From Candidatus Krumholzibacteriota bacterium (lineage in GTDB: Bacteria; Krumholzibacteriota; Krumholzibacteriia; Krumholzibacteriales; Krumholzibacteriaceae): a stretch of DNA of 64,000 nt. Shown in pieces: positions 52,731-61,855 of the stretch. A program made the position numbers and the translations under genes. Each line of letters opens with the position of its first letter. Position 1 is the stretch's first letter. The stretch covers positions 1 through 64,000 of the forward strand of contig JAFGCX010000017.1 in assembly GCA_016932415.1 (NCBI GenBank), read 5' to 3'. The notes under the pieces are model-generated. The model saw only the letters and a program-made list of their open reading frames with translations. It did not search any database and was not told the DNA's origin.

Positions 52731-54869
52731 ATGAAGATCGCGAAAACGATAGTACTGATCATCGCATTTCCCGCGATCATTGGTTGTGCCGGGATCTCCG
52801 GCCGGCTTCCAGCTCCCGCAGAACCCGTAGCGAGCGGGGAATTTAACTCGGGCGCCGCTAAGGTCGATATTACGCCGATACCGGGATACCCGATGGGCGG
52901 ATACGCTATCGCGGGATATATATCAAGAGGTGTCTGGACGCGGCTGTACGCAAGGGCGGTATCTTTCGAAGATCCCGAAGGCAGAAGCATGGTGATCGTC
53001 TCGGCCGATCTCTGGGCGATGCCGGCGGGGCTAGCTGACAGGGTCGCCGAACTGGTAGCCCGGAAACACGGGATCGAGAGACTTTCGAGGGAACAGATGA
53101 TCCTGGCTGCTACTCATACTCACAACGGACCCGGCAATTTTTCATCGAGCAAATTCTATAACCAGATGGCTTCTCTGGAAGGCGGGTTCGACCGGGCGCT
53201 TTTTGATTTTCTCGCTGACAGGATAGCCTGGGCTATCGCTGAATCATGGAAGAAGAGAGAACCGGCGGCGGTGCGCTACGCGCAGGGACAGGTACCCGGA
53301 ATAGCGCGAAACCGCAGCATCGGACCGTTCAAGAAAAACGGATCGGACGCGCTGGAGCTTATCGAATCCAACAAGGGGCTTCCGGTCAGAAAAACCGATT
53401 TTCCCATTGGCGGCGACAAGGCATATATGGCGATCGACCAGACCCTGAGGATGATCAAGATACAGAGCGCCACGCGTGGCGGTGAGCTTATCGCCGCTCT
53501 TGCTTTTTACGCGGTACATCCGACCGTCATGAACACGACTACACGGGTATACAGCAGCGATATCTTCGGTGTGGCCACATCGATCGTGGAGAATTCGCTT
53601 CACGCAGCTGGAAGGGGAACGCCTGTTGTCGCGATGATCAACGGAGCCGAGGGAGATGTCGCCGCCAACTGGAAGCGGCGTGACAGGGAGGAGACGATCG
53701 AGATCGGAAGGCTGCTTTCCACCGGGATCCTCGATCTGATCGAGGGTCCGGGCAGTGATATAACCGGTCCGATCAAGTACAGTTTCGGTGAATCCCGCCT
53801 TTCGGAACTGACCGGTCCTGCCTCGGGAGCGTCCACTTTGTGCGGTGCTGAAGCAGACTGGTCATTCCTTCGGGACGCGGGGTTTTATGAGGGGATGAAA
53901 CAGGAAGATCCTGAAAGGCAGATGCCGGGGCAGTGGGTAAAGAGGAATCCTCTTAAGGACGATATCGAATCAAATATGATCAAGTCAGCCTATCCATGGA
54001 TCGTCAAGAACGTCATGCGGCCACCGGCAAGCGTTCCGATAGGAGTCTACGGCATAGGACCGGTGACGATTGCCACCTTGCCGGGGGAATTCACCACTGT
54101 GCTGGGTAAGAGGATAGCGAAAGCAGTAGCGAGGGAGCGTTCAGAGCGCGGGCCGGTTCTCCTGGCCGGGCTTGCCAACGAGTATATCTCGTATTTCTGT
54201 ACAAGGGAAGAATATGCCGAGCAGCATTACGAAGGAGCTTCGATGATTTACGGGCCATCGGCCGGAGAACGGATCAGGGATGACCTGGCCGGGTTGGCGA
54301 AGACGATGGACGGGAAGGAGCCACGGCTGAAAAGCAGGAAGTACAGGTATTCGACAGGATCGGGAAAAAGTTTCGGAGTAAAGCAGTTCGATCTTGTCTC
54401 CCACCAGGACAGATTGAAAGCTTTTCACTATACCCTTGACGGCCTGTTGCGCGGTGGCGAAAACAGCCTTCCAGTAACGGATAATCCACGTTTTATCTGG
54501 ATCGATGATAATCCCAGATGGTCGGATTACAGGTCTTCGAAACTCTCGCCGATGCCAGCGGTCGCCGTGGAAGTCCTCAGCCCTGACGGATGGAAACGGC
54601 TGAAAGTAGATGGGATCGATGAGACGGACGAGGGGACCGATTTCGTAACGGCGGTAGTGGCGTCGCTGATAGATAAGACCCGGTGGTCCACTATATGGAT
54701 CCCACCAGCGTCGGTAGAAAGCGACCCGGTCTTGCGAGAGGCGGAGTACAGGTTCGTCGTCAGGGGAAATACAGGCTTGTTCATCTCTCCTCCCTTTACG
54801 ATCGAATCGGCAAGAGCGAAAAGCGGCCTTACCGGAGTAGCGAGGAAGCCTGTCGAGCGGGAAAGCTGA
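52731..54869 (+). CDS. Neutral/alkaline ceramidase-like lipoprotein
   Basis: A 712-aa protein. The lipobox IIGC at residues 16-19 predicts lipid anchoring. The N-terminal domain (SGAAKVDITPIPGYPMGGYA, VIVSADLWAMPAGL) and the zinc-site motif AATHTHNGPG match the neutral/alkaline non-lysosomal ceramidase family, which cleaves N-acyl groups of ceramide. Later motifs include INGAEGDVAANW and ALAFYAVHPTVM, also conserved in the family. The C-terminal region is a beta domain (LRGGENSLPVTDNPRF). Whether it acts on ceramides or on other N-acyl lipids cannot be said. A T-rich 240-bp gap precedes it; the ribosome-binding site is not obvious. Confidence 0.88.
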   Translation: MKIAKTIVLIIAFPAIIGCAGISGRLPAPAEPVASGEFNSGAAKVDITPIPGYPMGGYAIAGYISRGVWTRLYARAVSFEDPEGRSMVIVSADLWAMPAGLADRVAELVARKHGIERLSREQMILAATHTHNGPGNFSSSKFYNQMASLEGGFDRALFDFLADRIAWAIAESWKKREPAAVRYAQGQVPGIARNRSIGPFKKNGSDALELIESNKGLPVRKTDFPIGGDKAYMAIDQTLRMIKIQSATRGGELIAALAFYAVHPTVMNTTTRVYSSDIFGVATSIVENSLHAAGRGTPVVAMINGAEGDVAANWKRRDREETIEIGRLLSTGILDLIEGPGSDITGPIKYSFGESRLSELTGPASGASTLCGAEADWSFLRDAGFYEGMKQEDPERQMPGQWVKRNPLKDDIESNMIKSAYPWIVKNVMRPPASVPIGVYGIGPVTIATLPGEFTTVLGKRIAKAVARERSERGPVLLAGLANEYISYFCTREEYAEQHYEGASMIYGPSAGERIRDDLAGLAKTMDGKEPRLKSRKYRYSTGSGKSFGVKQFDLVSHQDRLKAFHYTLDGLLRGGENSLPVTDNPRFIWIDDNPRWSDYRSSKLSPMPAVAVEVLSPDGWKRLKVDGIDETDEGTDFVTAVVASLIDKTRWSTIWIPPASVESDPVLREAEYRFVVRGNTGLFISPPFTIESARAKSGLTGVARKPVERES

Positions 54870-54921
54870 TCAAGGCATCGCTGTCAGGCGGCCGCCCCGA
54901 AAAACAAAGGAGAAGGATACG

Positions 54922-55341
54922 ATGTCAAAACAGACGGTCGACCTGAACTGGACAGAGAATATGTCTTTCAGCACGACACTCGACGGGCATGAGATCGTCC
55001 TGGACGCCGGGAGCGGATCGGGAGGGGAGGACAGAGGGCCGAGGCCGAAACAGCTGATGCTTGTAGCTCTTGCCGGATGCACCGGGATGGATGTCGTATC
55101 GATATTGAAAAAAATGAAGGTCGAGATTGAGGGTTTCAGAGTACTTGTCGAGGGGGAGCTGACCGATGAGCACCCGAAGTATTACAGGGCGATGCATGTA
55201 ATATACGAGTTTCGCGGAGACGGCCTGCCGATGGACAAACTGGAAAAGGCGGTGAGCCTTTCCGAAGAAAAATACTGCGGCGTGAGCGCTCTATACAAAA
55301 AAGCGATAGAAGTAAGTTCCGAGATCAGGATCGCCGGGTGA
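54922..55341 (+). CDS. OsmC-family thiol peroxidase-like protein
   Basis: A 139-aa protein of typical length. The two conserved cysteines are in LAGCTGMDVVSIL and KYCGVSAL, as in OsmC/Ohr peroxidases that reduce organic hydroperoxides. GGAGAAGG precedes the ATG. It begins 52 bases after the ceramidase-like gene and may share its transcript. Its stop lies four bases from that of the convergent mscS-like gene. Confidence 0.93.
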   Translation: MSKQTVDLNWTENMSFSTTLDGHEIVLDAGSGSGGEDRGPRPKQLMLVALAGCTGMDVVSILKKMKVEIEGFRVLVEGELTDEHPKYYRAMHVIYEFRGDGLPMDKLEKAVSLSEEKYCGVSALYKKAIEVSSEIRIAG

Positions 55342-55345
55342 CGCC

Positions 55346-56395
55346 CTACTGGTTTTCGATGTAGATCGACTGTGTCGGGAAAGCGAATTCTATCCCGTTC
55401 TTCTCGAACTCTTCCCTGATCCTTAAATTTATCTCCTGCTGGATATCCATATATTTATTATAATCCCTCGTCTCTATGAAATATGCGGTCTCTATATCCT
55501 GGCTGTAATCACCGAACCCCTGAAAATGGCAGCGGTCGAAAGTCGTCATTTCTGTCGACTCTATGATGTTTTTTATCAGTCCGGGAATGATCCTCAGTTT
55601 GTCACCTGGAGTATTGTACGTCACGCCGATCTTGAATATTGCGCGCCGCCTTTCCATCCGGCGATAGTTGCTCAGTCTCGAGTTGGTAATGTCGGTGTTC
55701 GAAAAAACGAGTTCCTCTCCGCTGAGACTTCTTATCCTCGACGTCTTGATCCCTATATGTTCCACCGTTCCCTTGAACTCACCGATGATGATGAAGTCGC
55801 CGATCTCGAAAGGCTTGTCGAAAAATATAGTGAAATAGCTGAAAAGATCTCCAAGTATCGTCTGGGCGGCAAGGGCGATAGCTATGCCGCCGATCCCGAG
55901 TCCGGTGACGAGAGCCGTTATCTTAAGTCCAAGATTGTCGAGCAGGATAAGCAGCGCGAATGTCCAGATGATAAGCCTGGCGATCGTGAGTATACCCTTG
56001 TAGACATGTTGCCTGGAATGGTCTGATCCTCTCTTCGCCTGGTATCTGTTCAGCAGGATCGAGATCAGCGCGAGGATGCTTCTTACGGCAAGATAGATTA
56101 TGACGGCAATGCTGGCGACGCTTATCGTTTTTTCAGCGAGAAGGCCGAGTTTCAGCTTGTGGATGCTGATGTAAAAGACGCCGTAATAGAGGATCGGCAC
56201 AAGCCATTTGGCACTGGCAAGAAATATGTTATCAACGATTGCCTCTGTTTTTGCAGTCAGCTTCCTGAGACGGCGGAGAATAATTGATTTAAAGATCCAT
56301 ATGACAGCAACGCCTGAAAGAAAGTATATTAGAAAAACGAGATAATCCAGGACCCTGTTATTATAGAATATTTTTTGCAAGAATTCCTGATACAT
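55346..56395 (-). CDS. MscS-family mechanosensitive channel
   Basis: A 349-aa protein with three to four N-terminal transmembrane helices and the MscS core. The pore helix is GLGIGGIAIALAAQTILGDL, followed by FSYFTIFFDKPFEIGDFIII, the beta-domain GTVEHIGIKTSRIRSLSG, and the C-terminal alpha/beta domain. It opens under membrane tension to release solutes. A 110-bp gap separates it from the decarboxylase beta gene upstream in the same direction, so it may be transcribed with it or alone. Confidence 0.95.
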   Translation of the reverse strand: MYQEFLQKIFYNNRVLDYLVFLIYFLSGVAVIWIFKSIILRRLRKLTAKTEAIVDNIFLASAKWLVPILYYGVFYISIHKLKLGLLAEKTISVASIAVIIYLAVRSILALISILLNRYQAKRGSDHSRQHVYKGILTIARLIIWTFALLILLDNLGLKITALVTGLGIGGIAIALAAQTILGDLFSYFTIFFDKPFEIGDFIIIGEFKGTVEHIGIKTSRIRSLSGEELVFSNTDITNSRLSNYRRMERRRAIFKIGVTYNTPGDKLRIIPGLIKNIIESTEMTTFDRCHFQGFGDYSQDIETAYFIETRDYNKYMDIQQEINLRIREEFEKNGIEFAFPTQSIYIENQ

Positions 56396-56505
56396 CAGGC
56401 GCCTCCTTTTACGGTTTGTGCCATATTAAGGCCGCGGGCCCGCTCGCTCAATGAAAAAAACAGGACAGACAGCGCGGCGGAGTATTTTGGACGGGTCAAG
56501 CAGGC

Positions 56506-57870
56506 CTAACGGCAGAGCGTAAGAAGGACGCCAGCGGCGACGGCCGATCCGATCACGCCGGCCACGTTCGGGCCCATTGCGTGCATGAGAAGAAAATTTC
56601 CCGGGTTCGCCTTCAACCCGACATCGGTGACTACCCTTGCCGCCATCGGGACGGCCGATACGCCAGCGGCTCCGATCAAAGGATTGATTTTCTCTCTGCT
56701 TACGAGGTTCATCAGCTTGGCAAGTATTATCCCAGCGGCGGTGCCGATGGCAAAAGCTATCATCCCAAGGGCTAGTATTCCAAGAGTCTCGGTGTGGAGG
56801 AATTTATCGGCGGCCAGTTTCGAACCTACCGAAAGACCGAGAAGAATAGTTATCGTATTGATCAGTTCGTTAGCCGCGGTATGCGAGAGCCGTTCCACGA
56901 CGCCAGATTCCCTGAGAAGGTTTCCGAACATCAGCATGCCGATCAGCGGGGTCGCTCCGGGAAGGAGAAGTATGCAGAGGCCGAGGACAATGAGCGGGAA
57001 GATTATTTTTTCAACCGCCGAGACTTCCCTGAGCTGTTTCATCTCGATCTCGCGCTCTTTTTTTGAAGTAAGGATCTTCATGATCGGGGGCTGTATTATC
57101 GGTACGAGGGCCATGTATGAATAGGCGGCGACGGCGATCGCGCCGAGCAGGCCAGGGGAAAGCCTTCCCGCGAGAAAGATCGCGGTAGGGCCGTCAGCGC
57201 CTCCGATGATACCTATCGCAGCGGCATCCTTGAGGGAAAAATCGATCCCGTCAACGGCTCCTGAAAGCCACAACGCTCCGATAAGGGTGGTGAAAATCCC
57301 GAACTGGGCTGCCGCGCCGAGAAGGGCTGTCTTGGGGTGAGCTATCAGTGGTCCGAAATCGGTCATTGCGCCCACTCCCATGAAGATCAGAAGAGGGAAT
57401 ACCCCTGTCTGAAGGCCAAATGTGTAAAGCATTCCAAGAAAGCCTTCCGGTCCGGATATCGCGGCAAGGGGTATATTGGCAAGTATTCCTCCGAACCCTA
57501 TCGGAAGAAGAAGCAGGGGTTCGTACTTGTTGTGTATCGCCAGGTAAATCAGTCCCGTACTTAGAGCGATCATAAGTATCTGGCCGAGACCGGCCGGTAT
57601 TCGCGCCTCACCTTCTGTCCCGGCAGCGACTTCGGCATCAGGGCCCCCGATGAAAGCAAATATCCCGGTAGACTTCCACAATTCCTTTATCTGACTCGCG
57701 ATTGTAGTCGTATCGGGGGCTTGCGCGAGTTCAGGCGATCTCACAGCCGGTTTTTCTTCCTGTGAAGAAAGAGTCAGGGGAGATAGAAAAAACCACGATA
57801 CAACAGCCAGGAAAAGGATCATCAGGCAATATCGCTCCGGAGATTTAATTTTTCCTGTCACAATGTCCAT
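56506..57870 (-). CDS. oadB: Na+-translocating decarboxylase beta subunit (OadB)
   Basis: A 454-aa membrane protein, near the usual length for OadB/GcdB/MmdB. It moves Na+ out while removing CO2 from carboxybiotin. The family core [20 protein letters not shown] with the essential Asp is present, as are [17 protein letters not shown] and the late [20 protein letters not shown]. An extra N-terminal region of about 75 residues contains a signal-like helix and a linker ([20 protein letters not shown]). It follows the alpha subunit by 44 bases. With alpha and gamma it forms the complete pump. Confidence 0.96.
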   Translation of the reverse strand: MDIVTGKIKSPERYCLMILFLAVVSWFFLSPLTLSSQEEKPAVRSPELAQAPDTTTIASQIKELWKSTGIFAFIGGPDAEVAAGTEGEARIPAGLGQILMIALSTGLIYLAIHNKYEPLLLLPIGFGGILANIPLAAISGPEGFLGMLYTFGLQTGVFPLLIFMGVGAMTDFGPLIAHPKTALLGAAAQFGIFTTLIGALWLSGAVDGIDFSLKDAAAIGIIGGADGPTAIFLAGRLSPGLLGAIAVAAYSYMALVPIIQPPIMKILTSKKEREIEMKQLREVSAVEKIIFPLIVLGLCILLLPGATPLIGMLMFGNLLRESGVVERLSHTAANELINTITILLGLSVGSKLAADKFLHTETLGILALGMIAFAIGTAAGIILAKLMNLVSREKINPLIGAAGVSAVPMAARVVTDVGLKANPGNFLLMHAMGPNVAGVIGSAVAAGVLLTLCR

Positions 57871-57914
57871 TCGAACGCGACCTTTTCAAAGAAGGCCCCC
57901 GGAAGGGGAGCATC

Positions 57915-59714
57915 TCAATAAATATACAGCAATATCTGTCCTGTTTTGACATGGTCTCCTATCAAGACGGCTATATCGGTGACTGTTCCGTCCGAAGGAG
58001 CGCTGATCGCCGTTTCCATCTTCATCGCTTCCTGTACGAGAAGGGCAGCCCCTGTTTTTACTTCCATACCATCCTTGACCAGAATGCGGACTATAGTACC
58101 CGGCATCCGGGCGGTCACTGCAATCTTGATCCTCGACTCGGCCACGGGGGTTTCTTCGATATCGTCGAAACCGTCATCGATCCGGTAATCATATTCTCTG
58201 CCGTTGACGATCGCCTTGTCCCCATCAAGCCTTACAGCATATCTGTTTTTGCCGACGCTTACCGTATAACGGCCTGATTCGGATGTCGTCTCCGCTTGAG
58301 AGGCCTGCGGACTGTTTTTCCGGACCCCCGTAGATGCATTTCCGAGAAGGTAGGTTATCCCTTTATCGCCGCAGGTAGCGGTTATGAATATATTTTCGTC
58401 AGTGGCCGGCAATCCATTTTCTTCAAGCTTTTTTGTTGCCGGAGCTATTCCCCTGGCGGGATCTTCCTCGACTATATCAAGCGGGTTTCTCGTGATCGGT
58501 TCAAGGCCGAGCTGTTTCGCCGCGATTTCGACAATATGGGGATCAGGCGGAATAGGGGTCTTTCCGAAATATCCAAGGATCATTTTTCCGTAACCTTCCG
58601 CGATATTTTTCCATTCCCCCAGGATCACGTTGTTGTAGGCCTGCTGGAAGTAAAACTGGCTTACCGGCGTGACCGATGTTCCGAATCCGCCCAGGCGGAC
58701 CACTTCACGAAGGGCGAGGACTACTTCGGGAAATCTGTCCATGATATCGTTATCACGCATCATCTGAGTATTGGCGGTCAATGCTCCGCCAGGCATCGGC
58801 GACCATGGGATAAGGGGTTCCACAGCCTTAGCCTCCGGAGGCATGAAATAATCCTTCATACACTCCTTGAATACTTCTTCAGCTTTCAGGACCTTGTCGA
58901 TATCTATGTCGAGTGTGTAATCTGTTCCCCGAAGGGCGTGCCACATCGTAGCTATATCCGGCTGGCAGGTCCCTCCTGAACAGGGAGCCATGGAGAGATC
59001 TATGATATCTGCTCCCGCTTCTATCGCTGCTTTATACCCCGCTATACTTATTCCGGCCGTCTCATGCGTATGAAAATGGAGCGGGATGCCGCAGGGAAGG
59101 ATCTTTTTAGCCCTTTTTACCGTTTCGAAGATCGTTGAAGGAGTCGAAGTGCCGGAAGCGTCCTTGAAACATATCGAATCGAATTCTATCCCGGCGGCAA
59201 GGATCTTCTTGAGGATCATCTCGTAGAAATCGGCGTCATGAGCTCCTTCGCACCCCGGAGGAAGGCCCATCATCGTGACGGCGACCTGGTGCCGCAGCCC
59301 CGCCTCAACAATGCACTTTCCACTGTATATAAGATTGTCCACGTCGTTCAGCGCGTCGAAATTCCTTATAGCGGTGATTCCGTGCCTGGCGAAAAGGGTA
59401 GCGTGCAATTTTATTATATCCCGGGGTTGTGATTCAAGCCCGACGACGTTGATCCCTCTTGCAAGGGTCTGGAGCTCGGCGTCAGGGCCGGCGGCATCTC
59501 GAAAACGATCCATCATCTCGAAAGCGTCTTCGTTGCTGTAGAAATAAAGCGACTGAAAGCGGGCGCCTCCCCCAGCCTCGAAATATCTTATTCCCGCGGC
59601 GGCGGCGGCCTTTACGGCAGGCAAAAAATCGTCGGTAAAGACCCGCGCTCCGTAAACTGACTGGAAGCCATCCCGGAAGGCGGTATTCATGAATCTGACA
59701 GTTTTTTTAGACAT
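57915..59714 (-). CDS. oadA: Oxaloacetate decarboxylase alpha subunit (carboxyltransferase with biotin domain)
   Basis: A 599-aa protein. The TIM-barrel carboxyltransferase domain shows the metal-binding HFHTHETAG and the lysine in CFKDASGT. A conserved PYC_OADA region and a linker follow. The C-terminal biotinyl domain holds the biotinylated lysine in QEAMKMETA. The usual first motif LRDAHQS is altered to FRDGFQS, so the family His is replaced by Phe; its effect is not known. It transfers CO2 from oxaloacetate to biotin before OadB releases it. It could instead be a pyruvate carboxylase or methylmalonyl/glutaconyl subunit, but oadB and oadG neighbours favour oxaloacetate. The start overlaps oadG by 8 bases. 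Confidence 0.9.
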   Translation of the reverse strand: MSKKTVRFMNTAFRDGFQSVYGARVFTDDFLPAVKAAAAAGIRYFEAGGGARFQSLYFYSNEDAFEMMDRFRDAAGPDAELQTLARGINVVGLESQPRDIIKLHATLFARHGITAIRNFDALNDVDNLIYSGKCIVEAGLRHQVAVTMMGLPPGCEGAHDADFYEMILKKILAAGIEFDSICFKDASGTSTPSTIFETVKRAKKILPCGIPLHFHTHETAGISIAGYKAAIEAGADIIDLSMAPCSGGTCQPDIATMWHALRGTDYTLDIDIDKVLKAEEVFKECMKDYFMPPEAKAVEPLIPWSPMPGGALTANTQMMRDNDIMDRFPEVVLALREVVRLGGFGTSVTPVSQFYFQQAYNNVILGEWKNIAEGYGKMILGYFGKTPIPPDPHIVEIAAKQLGLEPITRNPLDIVEEDPARGIAPATKKLEENGLPATDENIFITATCGDKGITYLLGNASTGVRKNSPQASQAETTSESGRYTVSVGKNRYAVRLDGDKAIVNGREYDYRIDDGFDDIEETPVAESRIKIAVTARMPGTIVRILVKDGMEVKTGAALLVQEAMKMETAISAPSDGTVTDIAVLIGDHVKTGQILLYIY

Positions 59715-59961
59715 TGGTATCCTTCCCCTGTCCCTCTCTGGTCACGGCCAGCGCGATCGCCAGAGCGATCTCGGCAGGATTCCCCGTGGAGTTATCAGGC
59801 CTTCGTTCTTCATTGCCGCTATCGGAGGGAAGATCGGCAGGCATTACGGAAAAATGTCTGAAGATCCTTGCCGAGACGTTCATGACAAGGACCATCAGGA
59901 GGAGGAACGCGAAGACCATTCCCATACCGGCAGCCATAAGGCCAAGGCCTTCAGTCAGCAT
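59707..59961 (-). CDS. oadG: Oxaloacetate decarboxylase gamma subunit (OadG)
   Basis: An 84-aa protein with one N-terminal transmembrane helix (GLGLMAAGMGMVFAFLLLMV) and a short hydrophilic tail. The tail is rich in Gly, Asn and charged residues (AEIALAIALAVTREGQG). This matches the small gamma subunit that stabilises the alpha-beta complex. It overlaps nadE at its 5' end and oadA at its 3' end, so the three genes are translationally coupled. Confidence 0.88.
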   Translation of the reverse strand: MLTEGLGLMAAGMGMVFAFLLLMVLVMNVSARIFRHFSVMPADLPSDSGNEERRPDNSTGNPAEIALAIALAVTREGQGKDTNV

Positions 59962-61793
59962 TCTTTTTCCTTTCGCCCGCCTGGATGTATTTTTGCCGAC
60001 CGCCTGTACCTGTTAGTGATAGGAAGCCGCCTGTCTCTTCCGAAAGCTTTCGGCGTGATTTTGATCCCCGGCGGCCCCTGGCGGCGCTTGTATTCGCTGA
60101 GATCTATCATCCGAACTGTTTTCTCCGCGATACCGGGAGCTATCCCGTCAGATATGATGCCGGAAAGGGAAAAGTCTTTTTCCACATAGAGTTCTATGAT
60201 TCTGTCAAGCGTCGGATAGGGAGGCAGCGAATCCTCATCGAGCTGTCCCGGGCGCAGTTCTGCCGAGGGTCTTCTTCTTATCGTCGACGCGGGGATCAGC
60301 GCCACGCCCGCCCGGCGGTTTCTGTATCTGCTCAGCGAAAAGACGAGAGTCTTGGGGACATCCTTCAATACGGCGAACCCTCCCGCCATATCTCCGTAAA
60401 GAGTGCAGTATCCGACGGCGATCTCGCTTTTATTGCCTGTCGTCAGGACGAGATGGCCGAATCTGTTCGAGAGGGCCATCAGGATGTTTCCCCGGATCCT
60501 GGCCTGCAGGTTTTCTTCGGTTATTCCAACAGGCCCTCTGGGAATGATATCGGCGAGCAGGTCGCGATAAGCATCGTAAAGCTTTCCGACCGGTATCTCT
60601 TTTATGTTTATATCGAGATTTTCAGCAAGGTGGTGAGCGTCTTTCAATGTAGATGAAGAAGTGTACTCCGAAGGCATCGTGACGCCGATGACTCTCTCTG
60701 GGCCGAGGGCATCGACCGCGATGGTAGCCGTAAGGGCGGAATCTATTCCTCCGCTCAATCCTATTATCACTCCGCTGAAGCCGTTTTTATCCACGTAATC
60801 ACGGGTCCCAAGGACGAGAGCTTCGTATATTTCTTTGTTCGGACCCGGATGCGCGGTCTTTTGTCTCGAGGGAAGACGCCTTTTTTCATGCGGGGAAAGG
60901 GCGGGAAGGAAAGCGGTGTCGATCAGGCCAACGGGAAGCCCCGGCGCAGTCGCGGAGCTGGTCTTTCCCTCTTTTTCCCCTTTAGCGGTCAGGTCTATAT
61001 CGGCGATGATGAGATCTTCCCTGAACACCGCTCCACGGGCTATCGTGGAACCGCCGGGGTCTATCACAAGGGAATTGCCATCGAAGACGAGCTCATCCTG
61101 AGCGCCGACGAGGTTCAGGTAGCAGAGCCAGGTGTTGTTCTCCCTGGCACGCCTTTGCATTAGTTTTTCGCGGTCTGGCCCTTTACGGCGATGATATGGC
61201 GAGGCCGATATATTTATTATGATCTCTGCTCCCCCATTGGAACATTGCGCGGTGATGGGCCCGTCATCGACCCATATATCCTCGCATATGCTTATCCCCA
61301 CCCTCGTATCGCCGAAAGAGGCGATAAAAGGGCGCTCGCCGGGAGCGAAATACCTTTTTTCGTCGAATACTCCGTAGTTCGGGAGGTTAATTTTGTCATA
61401 ACGTGCGGCGATCTTTCCATCACACAGGATGGACGCTGTATTGCGAAGGGTCGAGCCGGGATCCTCGGAACGCCTCGGAGCTCCTGCTATCACCGCTATC
61501 CCCGTCGCGTGCCTGGCCAGTTTCCGCAGTTCTTTTTCGCAGTCGATGATAAAACCCGGTTTTAAAAGAAGGTCTTCGGCGGGATACCCGCAAAGGAAAA
61601 GCTCGGGAAAGGCGAGTATCTGTACTCCCGATCTTTTCGCGTCGGCTATTATTCGGCGGGCGATGCCGGCGTTTCCCCCGAGGTCGCCGACAGTCGGATT
61701 TACCTGCGCCAGGCCGATCCGGACTTTCCTCTTTTTTCGTCCCATCGCCACTGTCCTTTTCATTCTATCGCGCGCGGAGGAGATCTGAAACAT
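59955..61793 (-). CDS. nadE: Glutamine-dependent NAD+ synthetase
   Basis: A 612-aa protein combining an N-terminal nitrilase-type glutaminase and a C-terminal synthetase. The glutaminase triad is Glu in AFPELFLCGYP, Lys in YDKINLPNYGVFDE, and Cys in GISICEDIW. The synthetase has the ATP-pyrophosphatase loop GLSGGIDSALTA and LTTGNKSEIAVGYCTLYGDM. It makes NAD+ from deamido-NAD+, ATP and glutamine. ATG 61793 is chosen because GGAGG sits four bases upstream, though ATGs 10 and 16 codons on are possible. The 3' end overlaps oadG. Confidence 0.96.
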   Translation of the reverse strand: MFQISSARDRMKRTVAMGRKKRKVRIGLAQVNPTVGDLGGNAGIARRIIADAKRSGVQILAFPELFLCGYPAEDLLLKPGFIIDCEKELRKLARHATGIAVIAGAPRRSEDPGSTLRNTASILCDGKIAARYDKINLPNYGVFDEKRYFAPGERPFIASFGDTRVGISICEDIWVDDGPITAQCSNGGAEIIINISASPYHRRKGPDREKLMQRRARENNTWLCYLNLVGAQDELVFDGNSLVIDPGGSTIARGAVFREDLIIADIDLTAKGEKEGKTSSATAPGLPVGLIDTAFLPALSPHEKRRLPSRQKTAHPGPNKEIYEALVLGTRDYVDKNGFSGVIIGLSGGIDSALTATIAVDALGPERVIGVTMPSEYTSSSTLKDAHHLAENLDINIKEIPVGKLYDAYRDLLADIIPRGPVGITEENLQARIRGNILMALSNRFGHLVLTTGNKSEIAVGYCTLYGDMAGGFAVLKDVPKTLVFSLSRYRNRRAGVALIPASTIRRRPSAELRPGQLDEDSLPPYPTLDRIIELYVEKDFSLSGIISDGIAPGIAEKTVRMIDLSEYKRRQGPPGIKITPKAFGRDRRLPITNRYRRSAKIHPGGRKEKEC

Positions 61794-61855
61794 TACACCT
61801 CCGCAATCGTACTCAATATATGACGCGAAGGCAGGTTTTTGAAAGGAGAAAGAGG

